Origin: Holophagaceae bacterium | GTDB lineage: Bacteria > Acidobacteriota > Holophagae > Holophagales > Holophagaceae | NCBI GenBank assembly: GCA_016710635.1 | Contig: JADJVL010000032.1 | Coordinates: forward strand, 1 to 14,428 | Reading direction: 5' to 3' | Length of the DNA: 14,428 nt | Shown here: positions 8,092 to 14,428 of the stretch, one piece after another | How positions within the stretch are numbered: position 1 is the first letter of the stretch | How the letters are laid out: each line of letters starts with the position of its first letter | Made by a program: the position numbers and the translations under genes | Notes under the pieces: model-generated | Told to the model about the DNA's origin: nothing | Database searches by the model: none | What the model saw: only the letters and a program-made list of their open reading frames with translations

Positions 8092-8827
8092 ATGAACAGA
8101 CTCTATTTCCCTCAGATCGCCATATGCCTTTGCACCTCGGCGTACTGCTTTTCGCAATCGGTCCAAATCTCGCCAATAAGAACCATTTCCGTATCGGGAT
8201 CAGCTGATATTAAAATCAATCCAGATTTAATATATATAAATTTAGGTATTGAAACCAGAAGGCCAAACCTTGATACGGCGAAGTCAGATAATGACCAATC
8301 AGTATTGAAATTGTTGGCTTTTCTCCGTGATTATGGAATAGCATCAAAGGACATTCAAACAGGCATTTTGACTATAAACCCAGTATTCAGCAATTATGAA
8401 GAAAATAATATAAAATATTACAGTGTGGTTAAGACGTTTTCTATCACCATGCATTCAGCAGCCGCAATAGACAAGTTGATTTCTGGCTGCATAACGAATG
8501 GTGCGACTAACATTTATGGAATAGATTTTCGAACCTCTGAACTAAAAAGTACAGAGAGCAAGCGAGAGATCTCGCCATTAAGGCAACAAAGAGAAGGCAG
8601 AAAAACTCTCATCTGCCCTTGGTGTACAACTTGGTGCCGTTCACACCATTTCAGAAAACTCTTTTGGGGGTTCTTTTTACTGGTATCAGGCTATTCATTT
8701 AATCACCACCAGGTGGTTCACAAGTTGTTCGCTCGTATGGAAACGCAGGCCCGACACCAATACAACGGTTATGATCGGAGAAATCCCCGTCTCTGCTTCA
8801 GTAAATGTCACGTTTAAACTCAATTAA
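8092..8827 (+). CDS. SIMPL-domain (DUF541) exported protein, frameshifted in its last third
   Basis: ATG 8092 follows AAGGAG (8081-8086) with a five-base spacer. A signal peptide (MNRLYFPQIAICLCTSAYCFSQ) is followed by the family hallmark start ISVSGSADIKINPDLIYINL and GIETRRPNLDTAKSDNDQS, then LLAFLRDYGIASKDIQTGIL, NPVFSNYEENNIKYYSVVKT and SAAAIDKLISGCITNGATNI. Near 8565-8600 the frame changes to ARDLAIKATKR, then AEKLSSALGVQLGAVHTISE. After a middle stretch that reads best in a third frame (SPPGGSQVVRSYGNAGPTPI) it ends TTVMIGEIPVSASVNVTFKL N and TAA 8827. That closing strand pattern is typical of SIMPL proteins. The repaired length, about 245 residues, is usual. SIMPL proteins are periplasmic or surface-anchored beta-rich proteins, some linked to oxidative stress; no catalytic role is established. 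Confidence 0.85.
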
Positions 8828-8856
8828 CCAATGATTAATCAATTTTGTTAAGTCCG

Positions 8857-8926
8857 GGTAAGCCTGGGTGATCACTCACCCAGGCTTACCACAGATCGAG
8901 CATGCGCTGTTGACGCATCTGGCTCC
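8857..8926 (-). mobile_element. Group II intron 3'-end-like fragment (domain V/VI), copy 1
   Basis: Read on the minus strand, GGAGCC at 8926-8921 opens a 32-nt hairpin (8925-8894) with the core ATGCG-loop-CGCAT and closing in GATC, then TGT, then a 34-nt hairpin at 8890-8857 with a perfect 15-bp stem and four-base loop. This order and size (GAGCC-start hairpin of 32-34 nt, 3-nt linker, then a second hairpin) is that of group II intron domains V and VI, and the AGC triad position is kept. The outer pairing of the domain-V-like stem has decayed and no branch-point A bulge is left in the second hairpin. No reverse transcriptase frame lies upstream on the minus strand (8927-9080), so this would be a remnant. 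It starts 30 bp after the SIMPL stop and could also act as that gene's 3' hairpin. Confidence 0.5.
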
Positions 8927-9069
8927 CCGACTCTTCGCCGCTCAGTGTCTGGGTAGAACCCGGATCGTCATGGCTGCTCAGGTTTCAGTGGCCGTTGGGC
9001 CTTAGGCTGACTCAATTCGTTTCTAGGTGGTTCCATGTTGCTAAACTCAGGCTCCCACCATGGATTATC

Positions 9070-9074
9070 GGAGG
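9070..9074 (+). promoter_or_regulatory. Shine-Dalgarno GGAGG that sets the hicB start at GTG 9081
   Basis: GGAGG lies six bases before GTG 9081. The upstream in-frame ATG at 9060 has no comparable site and would place this motif inside the coding sequence. HicB proteins usually begin directly at the first beta strand (here VNFTIRT), which also supports GTG. Confidence 0.65.
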
Positions 9075-9080
9075 CGGGCC

Positions 9081-9275
9081 GTGAATTTCACCATCAGAAC
9101 GAACAAAGAAGACGATGGCCGTTGGTTGGCTGAAGGTTCCCAATTGCCCGGTGTCATGGCCTACGGTTCCACCGCTGAAGAGGCCATGTCCAAGGCGGAG
9201 GTTCTTGCGCTTCGCGTCATCGCCGACCGTCTTGAGCACGGCGAACCACGCCGTGAGCATTCAGATCACCGTTGA
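9081..9275 (+). CDS. hicB: HicB-family antitoxin
   Basis: The 64-residue product (from GTG 9081) reads NFTIRTNKEDDGRWLAEGSQ, LPGVMAYGSTAEEAMSKAEV and LALRVIADRLEHGEPR. This is the compact HicB fold: beta strand, DGRW-AE-xLPGV turn, then the GxTxEEAxxKaexLALRVxAdrLEhGE helix. HicB proteins bind and neutralise the HicA ribonuclease and often repress their own operon through a C-terminal DNA-binding domain; here the protein ends shortly after LEHGEP, so it has no separate helix-turn-helix or ribbon-helix-helix domain. The antitoxin gene comes first, with hicA nine bases downstream, the reverse of the classical hicA-hicB order. Both frames are intact while nearly all neighbours carry indels. ATG 9060 would add seven residues (MDYRRRA) and is less likely. 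Confidence 0.88.
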   Translation: MNFTIRTNKEDDGRWLAEGSQLPGVMAYGSTAEEAMSKAEVLALRVIADRLEHGEPRREHSDHR

Positions 9276-9284
9276 TTCCGTTGC

Positions 9285-9497
9285 ATGAGCCAGTGGCCCT
9301 CAATCAAGGCTTCGCGTCTCCTGGCGGTTTTGTTGAAATTGGGTTGGCAGGTCAAGCGGCAAACGGGTTCCCACAAAACCCTGACTCGCGCTGATTGGCC
9401 CGATTTTGTTTTCGCATTTCACGATGGCGAAGAGATTGGCCCAAAAATGCTGGCCCGCATTTCGAAACACACCGGCCTCACCCTTGGTGACCTGTAG
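9285..9497 (+). CDS. hicA: HicA-family mRNA interferase toxin
   Basis: HicA toxins are small double-stranded-RNA-binding-fold ribonucleases that cleave mRNA on or off the ribosome. The 70-residue product starts MSQWPSIKASRLLAVLLKLG and continues with WQVKRQTGSHKTLTRADWPD, where the GSH motif supplies the catalytic histidine, then FVFAFHDGEEIGPKMLARIS and KHTGLTLGDL, the normal C-terminal helix of the family (xxGLTxxxL). The length is typical. It begins nine bases after the hicB stop with no strong ribosome binding site, consistent with translational coupling to hicB. TAG 9495-9497 is followed within three bases by the second intron-like fragment on the opposite strand. Confidence 0.9.
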   Translation: MSQWPSIKASRLLAVLLKLGWQVKRQTGSHKTLTRADWPDFVFAFHDGEEIGPKMLARISKHTGLTLGDL

Positions 9498-9503
9498 CCA
9501 TCG

Positions 9504-9574
9504 GGTAGGCCTGGATGATCGCCGACCCGGGGCCTCCGCAGATCCGGACCTGCGTGATGGGCGCATTTCGGCAC
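9504..9574 (-). mobile_element. Group II intron 3'-end-like fragment (domain V/VI), copy 2
   Basis: On the minus strand a 34-nt hairpin (9574-9541) of the form G-GCCG...ATGCG-loop-CGCA...CGGATC is followed after three bases by a second 34-nt hairpin (9537-9504). In the second, GG-AGGCC pairs with GGCCT-A-CC and leaves a single bulged A near the 3' end, the position of the domain VI branch point. The next minus-strand bases, CCCGAT, would place a 3' boundary at about 9499, against the hicA stop. Sizes and the 3-nt linker equal those of copy 1, and the second hairpin is identical at 24 of 34 positions. The first domain-V bases are GTGCC rather than GAGCC, so the catalytic triad is altered. No intron-encoded protein is present. 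Confidence 0.5.
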
Positions 9575-9711
9575 AGCGCCTTGTCCTGCCCTGGAATCAG
9601 GCCGGTGTTCCCGTGAACATCAACGCGTCCGATGCGCGTCCGCCCAACCGCTCGTAGAATCCGGACACCGCGATGTCCCGCGGTCCACCCTCAGTCTCCA
9701 GGCCAACCGAC

Positions 9712-10101
9712 ATGCGCCCCACATCCTCCCTCCTCCTCCTCCCTGCCCTCCTCGCCACCCTCGCCTGCGCGTCCCCCGACCCGGACGCGGCGGCGCTGTC
9801 GCTGGCTTCCCGGGAGCCCAACAGCTTCCCCCGGGCCTGGCTGAAGGGGTCGGTGGTGGTGGAGCAGGAGGACGGGAAGCTGTTCGCGGATTGCGGGGAG
9901 GGGTCGCCGGGGGCGTCGCGGGAGGTTTGCCGGCGGTGGAAGCAGTTGAAGAGTCTTCGAATGCCCGGGGACGAGGTCTGGTACTGGGAGAGCCCGCGCA
10001 ATGTGCGGGGCGACTTCGCTCTGGGCTACTGCCTGCGCCGCGGCGAGACCATCGTCTTCGTCGCCCCCGTCACCTCCGCCCGCGTGACCGCCATCGAGTA
10101 A
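9712..10101 (+). CDS. Small exported protein or lipoprotein, unknown function
   Basis: A complete 129-residue frame starts at ATG 9712 with MRPTSSLLLLPALLATLACA, a signal peptide ending in a Cys at residue 19. The residue three before the Cys is Thr rather than Leu/Val/Ile, so the lipobox is atypical and ordinary signal peptidase I cleavage is also possible. The mature part reads FPRAWLKGSVVVEQEDGKLF, ADCGEGSPGASREVCRRWKQ, MPGDEVWYWESPRNVRGDFA and LGYCLRRGETIVFVAPVTSA; I recognise no domain. An in-frame ATG at 9673 would bury the signal peptide and is rejected. No indel is evident. It is convergent with the MscS-like gene, with three bases between the stops. GC is high, like the core genes. 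Confidence 0.72.
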   Translation: MRPTSSLLLLPALLATLACASPDPDAAALSLASREPNSFPRAWLKGSVVVEQEDGKLFADCGEGSPGASREVCRRWKQLKSLRMPGDEVWYWESPRNVRGDFALGYCLRRGETIVFVAPVTSARVTAIE

Positions 10102-10104
10102 AGC

Positions 10105-11940
10105 TCAGGCCGGGGCATCGCCCGCGGCCGGTTCCGCCCCGCCCTCCGGCTTGCCGTGCAGCAGCTCCACCACCGCCTGGTTCCGGCCGCTGGCGCATCT
10201 CCGTGGCGCTCGTGGGCGCGGGTGATGTAGCAGGCGTGGATCTCCACCCCAGCGCCGTCGGCACGATCTGGATGCCCGGCACCGCGGAAAGGCCTTCACC
10301 CGGTAGCGCGTGGTGGCCTGCTGCCACTCCCGCCTCCGCCCGGCGGGCATTGGCGTCCGTCTCCTCCTCCACCAGGCGCCGCACCCCGCCAGCACCGGAT
10401 AGGGATCCTGCCCCGGCGGGATGAGGCAGCGTCGGCTCGTCCCACATCCACTGCCCCGTGGTCGTGAAATTGAAGTAGTGGCCGTCGATGGCGAAGCTGT
10501 TCACGAAAGCCGCCCGGCGCCGTGGGATGGCCCGCATCGTTCCAGCTCCGGTCTCCAGCAGCACCGTGCGCAGCAGACCGATCTCCACCACCTCCCCGCC
10601 CACGCCCCAGTCTCCCCAGTCGCCCACATGGATGCCATTGCGGCCGCAGGCAGGAACCACCCGAAGAAAGGCGACGATGAAATCCTTCCAGGGCCACCGT
10701 CAGGCCCGCCCCGGCGAGGCCAGGATGGTGGTCGCCTGCACCCCGAAGAGCAGGAAGCCGATGACCAGCAGGGCCAGCACCTGCACCGCCACCTTGAGGA
10801 CGGTGCGCACCGCCGGGCCCGGCGCAGGTCCTCGTCATCGTCCTGGGGCCGGTGCTCCAGCGCGAAACCCGCCAGGAAGACGCCCCCCAGCACCAGCAGG
10901 ATCCAGAAAGCCTTGCCCAGCACCCCGTGCAGGGCCAGCCGGGCCTGGGCCTCCACCCGATCGCCCCAGGCCCCGTAGACCTGGGCCTGGTCCCGGGCGT
11001 CCTGGGCCCGCTTCGTGAAGCCCGTGAGGACCCGCTGCCGGCGCACCTTCCGCTTCAGGTCGTCCATCTGTTTTGCGCCGCAGATTTCGGCGCAGCGTCG
11101 GCCTTCGGTGCGGCCTCGGCCCCGCCTGCGCCGCCGCCTCCCGCGCCGCTTCCCGCTCCGCCAGCCGCTTCAGGAAGGCCGCGCGCTCCTCCAGCAACCA
11201 CGGCCCCCGGGCCTGGGCCGCGCGTTCCGCCTCCGCCAATTTCAACGCCTTGCGGTGCAGCAGGCTCCAGCTCCGGTAGCGCGCCACCAGGCTGCCCGCC
11301 TGCACCTGGAAGGGCAGCGCCAGGGGCGTCTCGTGCTCGGCCTGCACCTGCTCCGCCGCCTTGTGGGCCTCGATGAGGCGCTGGATGCTGCAGCCTGGGG
11401 ATCCAGCCCCGCCTTCTCCAGGTCCGCCTCCGCGTCCTCCAGTTCGTCCTTAGCCAGGTCCACCTGGGCCTTCTGCACGGTGATGCGGTCCTCAAGGTCC
11501 GCCCGCGCCGCCTCCCGCGCCTTCATGAGCTCCGCCTCCAGGGCCGCCAGGGCCGCCTGCTCGGTGCGCAGGGAGGCCTCCGCCTGGGCCTTGGCGGTGA
11601 AGGCCCTGGGTCTCCGGCGTGGGCGTAGGGGCCGGTCCACCGCCCGGCACAGCACGTCCGCGAAGGCGATGTCCACCTCGTGGTTCGCCAGCTGCACCGC
11701 CTGGAGGGCGAAGGCCTGCTCCTCCGCCGCCATGGGCAGGGCCGCCAGGGCCTTGGCGGTCTGGATGGGCGTCTCGTCCACCAGCAGCGGCCGCCGCCGG
11801 CCTTTGCCCGGGGCCTGGGCCTTCCGGGATCCACCTGCGCCGGCGCCGCCGCCAGCTGCTCCAGGTCCGCAGCCAGCCCGCCGCCGTCGCCCCGCCGGGA
11901 GCAGGAGGAGGCCGGCACTGATCCAGCAGGAGGGCTTCAT
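10105..11940 (-). CDS. MscS-family mechanosensitive channel with long exported coiled-coil N-terminus, frameshifted
   Basis: MscS-type channels open under membrane tension to release solutes. ATG 11940 begins MKPSCWISAGLLLLPAG, a signal peptide. The next 300 or so residues are helical and charged: ETPIQTAKALAALPMAAEEQ, FTAKAQAEASLRTEQAALAA, ELMKAREAARADLEDRITVQ, KAQVDLAKDELEDAEADLEK, then SWSLLHRKALKLAEAERAAQ and KRLAEREAAREAAAQ. Then MDDLKRKVRRQRVLTGFTKR, HGVLGKAFWILLVLGGVFLA (helix), a second hydrophobic segment and VALE-F, and the MscS beta domain GRNGIHVGDWG...GGEVVEIGLLRTVLLETGA, AFVNSFAIDGHYFNFTTTGQ and VRRLVEEETDANARRAEAE. It ends AEPAAGDAPA, TGA at 10107-10105. At about 612 codons the plan (periplasmic coiled coil plus MscS core) recalls MscK/MscM-type channels but is shorter. 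It lies 72 bp downstream of the sensor gene on the same strand. Several frame changes. Confidence 0.68.
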
Positions 11941-12012
11941 CGCCTTCAGAGGACCATGAAGGCGCGGCGGGGGACAAGGCGGCGAGGTTCAGGCGCCAAG
12001 GCGCCGGGCTTC

Positions 12013-14428
12013 TCAGCCCTGCTCGAAGTCCGGGAAGTTAGTTGCGGATGCAGTTCGGGCAGATGCCGTGGGTGAAGTTCGCCTCAGATGCTCCGGAGAT
12101 GTAGTTCTCCAGAGGCGTCCAGGCCCCGCCGTCATCCCCGGATCATCTTGCAGTTCGCGCAGATGGGCAGCAGGCCCGAGAGCTGGTGCACATGCGCCGG
12201 GGCGGTGGAGAGCTCCTCGTTCCGGGTGCGGGCTCCTCGGTCTGGGCTTTGACCTGGGCCGCCAGGGCGGCCCGGCTCTGAGCCAGGGCGGCCACCCGCA
12301 GGCGGACCAGCCCCAGCAGCAGGCCCAGCCCGCCAGCGCCTCCAGGGCGAGGCACCACCAGCTCTTCCACCACGGGGACCGGATGACGAAGTCCAGCCCC
12401 GCCGCCGGGCCGGACTCGCCGGTCCCCTGGGCCGCGCGGACCTCCGAAGCGGTAGTTCCCGCTGGGCAGCGCCGGGTAGCGCGGCGCCCGGTGTTCGAGG
12501 GTCCCGCCACATGTCCTCAAAGCCCACGAGCCGCACCTGGAAGCGGAGATCCCGCTCGTTCAGGTAGGCGGGCGCCGCGATCTTCAGCGCCACCGTGTTG
12601 TCCCGGTAGAGCACCGCGTCCAGAACAGCGAAGGGTGGATCCAGCGGGTGGCTCCCGAACTGGAGCCTGCATCACCTGCGCCCGGGGCGGCGGCGGGGGC
12701 GCGTCGGAAGGACTGGTGTCCACCCGCACCGGGCCTCCCGGAGGTGCCCAACCCAGACCAGCCCTCTCCAGGAAGAGCGCGTGGATGGAGCAGTCCTCGT
12801 CGATCATCCCTTCGTTGCGCCCGAGTGCAGGCCCGAGTCCAGCTGGTCCAGGCCCTGGTCCGTGCTCACCCAGACCTTGCGTGGCGGTCCCACCTGCACG
12901 GCGTAGTTGAGATCGAGCGGAGGCCCGTGCGGACGCTCCGCTGCTCCAGCACCGTGAGCCGGTCCCGTCAGGCGCACCCGGGTGAGGCCCTGGGGCTCCT
13001 GGTAGTGGAGCCAGGCGGTGCCATCCGGCAGGAAGGCCATGCCCCGCACCGTGTGGGGCCGCAGGCCGATCCTTGTCCGTGAAGAGCCGCCACTGGCCCG
13101 GGGCCACACGGACCAGCAGCCCGGCGGTGGTGCCGACCAGACCGGCCCCGGGCGTCCTCCCGGATCTGGAAGCCCCCCAGGCCCTTGGCCTGGATGAGTC
13201 CAGACCACCTCCGGCACCAGCTGCCAGGCCTTGGGATCCCACCGCAGCGGCCCCGGCGGGGCTGCGCCAGCAAGACCTGGCCGGGGAAGGTCCTCCATCA
13301 CGCTATTGAGGATCAGGCCCAGGTCCGCGGGGCGGCTGCTCGGCGGGTCTGCCCGGGACAGGTACGGGAGCAAGCCGATGGTGCGACCATCCACAGGATG
13401 CCCCGGCCATCTTCCGCCAGGGCCTTGATGCGCCGAGGATCCGCGGACCTTCCCCTTCGAGGCGGGCGGCCCCGTCGTCGGTGCCCACCAGCAGGGCGCC
13501 GGACCGGGCCCGGCCGATGGCCCACCATCTCGCCGGACGCGCCCATGGTGAGGTGTAGTTCCAGACCGGCCGCCGCCCTGGAGGGCGCGCCACCGTGGGC
13601 CCCAGAACCCAGAGGGTGCCGTCCCGGTCCCGGAAGAGGGCGCGCACCCAACGGAAGCAGCCCTGCTCCGGTCAGGCCCTCGGCAAGGTCCCCGGCCAGG
13701 TGCAGGGCCCCGATTACCAGATGGGCAACCAGAGGGAGCCGTCTCGCCGTCCACGAAGGGCGTGCTGTTGGGGAAAGCTCCCCGGGCAGCAACTTCGACC
13801 GGTCCAGCCCGCAGGCGCCACCGGGCTCCTTCATCACCAGGGTCCGGCCCGCGCCGGCCCACAGCCGCCCCTGGCCATCCTCGGCCACCGGGGTCAGCAT
13901 CCGCGGCAACAGGCCGTCAGCGGCGCCCCAGGTCCGCGCGGTGCCATCGGGTTGGTAGGCCCGGATCCCGCCGGCCACCGCCAGGAATTACGCTGGCGCC
14001 GCTCGCCCGATCCCGCCGCCAGGGCGCCAGGTGGCCTCCTCCGGCCCCCAGGGCTTCGATCAGGCCACTCCGCTGCCGGTAGAGGCCGCCGTCACCAGAG
14101 AGCGGCCCCTGCCCGTCACCGGACCATCCTGGCTCGCCGGCGCCTGCAGGAGAGTGGCCACCGAGCCGGGCCGGCTCGAAGCGCCGGCATCCCGGAATCG
14201 CCGCAGGCCCCGCTGGGTGCCCGGCGGAAACCCGTCCTGGGGATCCGGCGGCAGGGCGCCGAGCGCCGCCCAGGCAGCCCCTGCCGTCGTCCAGCGGCGG
14301 CACTGGCCACCAGTTGCCAGCGCACCAGCCCGCCCTCGGTCCCGAACCAGATGAAGCCCGCCTTGTCCTGGGTGATGGCGATGGGCCGCCGGGGGCAGGC
14401 CGTCATCGGACCAGCACCACGAAGGGAC
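12013..14428 (-). CDS. Two-component-type propeller/Y_Y_Y sensor ending in a CxxC...CxxC module, 5' end off the right edge
   Basis: Repeats of the two-component regulator propeller type occur across frames: AIAITQDKAGFIWFGTEGGL (about 14390-14325), TPVAEDGQGRLWAGAG, ALFRDRDGTLWVLGP, ALAEDGRGILWMV, FQIREDARG with TTAGLLVRVAPGQWRLFTDK, VRGMAFLPDGTAWLHYQEPQ, VGPPRKVWVSTDQGLDQLD and SIHALFLER with VRVDTSPSD. A Y_Y_Y domain follows (LKIAAPAYLNERDLRFQVRL, then VGFEDMWRD, RYPALPSGNYRF; about 12600-12420), a membrane helix near 12360-12300 (LALEALAGLGLLLGLVRLRV), a short coiled coil, and a C-terminus with LSGLLPICANCKMIRDDGGA, WTPLENYISGASEANFTH, GICPNCIRN and FPDFEQG before TGA 12013. No histidine kinase, GGDEF or DNA-binding domain fits in the space left. 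The start lies beyond 14428 and about ten indels are needed. Ligand and output are unknown; the four-Cys tail occurs on some PAS/response-regulator proteins. Confidence 0.78.

Noticed and set aside
8857..8890. Intrinsic terminator of the SIMPL gene (perfect 15-bp stem).
   Set aside because: No U-tract follows on either strand, and a related hairpin pair recurs after hicA with a second conserved hairpin, which a terminator would not explain. It may still affect transcript ends.
8827..9660. Integron cassette attC sites: GTTGGGC near 8994 and GCCCAAC near 9647 look like R' and R'' core sites around hicBA, and GTTAAGT at 8847 also fits GTTRRRY.
   Set aside because: No partner core site lies at attC distance (about 55-140 bp) from any of them, and the paired hairpins have the wrong size and layout for attC.
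12804..13862. Long minus-strand open frame taken as a single gene.
   Set aside because: Its N-terminal two thirds is out-of-frame sequence; only the part with VRGMAFLPDGTAWLHYQ onward belongs to the propeller sensor, which continues in other frames.
1..14428. CRISPR array, rRNA, transposase, integrase or prophage genes.
   Set aside because: No spaced direct repeats, conserved rRNA stretches, DDE or tyrosine recombinase motifs, or phage structural proteins were seen on either strand.

Overview
The window looks like a contig or long read from a GC-rich bacterium in which most genes are broken by single-base insertions or deletions. The gene content (copper ATPase, M20 peptidase with a GRGAVNQKG motif, beta-propeller/Y_Y_Y sensor, MscS-like channel) and the very high GC would suit an acidobacterium of the Holophagae/Geothrix type. 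That placement is inference from composition and gene flavour only. The indels affect unrelated housekeeping and accessory genes alike and leave gene lengths near normal, so uncorrected sequencing error is more likely than real decay. Coordinates below therefore span whole reconstructed genes across several frames.

Layout. 1-400 (minus): 5' part of an AT-richer gene for a secreted protein, running off the left edge. 457-2561 (minus): P1B-type Cu+ ATPase (CopA). 2603-2648: a run of 46 pure G/C bases, nearly palindromic, in the divergent gap. 2707-3112 (plus): small membrane protein with a repeated, His-rich tail. 3182-4005 (plus): left-handed beta-helix acyltransferase. 4006-4668: a poorly explained stretch with one candidate small ORF and a 12-bp tandem repeat. 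4669-5643 (plus): exported coiled-coil protein. 5650-7113 (minus): exported M20-family metallopeptidase-like protein.

From about 7200 to 9050 the composition turns AT-rich and the genes look accessory: a lipoprotein (7493-7922) and a SIMPL/DUF541 protein (8092-8827), each with its own AAGGAG ribosome binding site. A hicB-hicA toxin-antitoxin pair follows (9081-9497). It is bracketed by two related two-hairpin elements (8857-8926 and 9504-9574) that, read on the minus strand, resemble domains V and VI, the 3' end, of group II introns. This arrangement is the most interesting structure in the window.

GC-rich sequence then resumes: a small exported or lipoprotein (9712-10101, plus), then two minus-strand genes in a likely operon. 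The upstream one (12013 to beyond 14428) is a seven-or-more-repeat propeller plus Y_Y_Y sensor whose C-terminus carries a CxxC...CxxC module instead of a histidine kinase. The downstream one (10105-11940) is an MscS-family channel with a long exported coiled-coil N-terminal region. I found no rRNA, tRNA, CRISPR array, transposase or phage gene.
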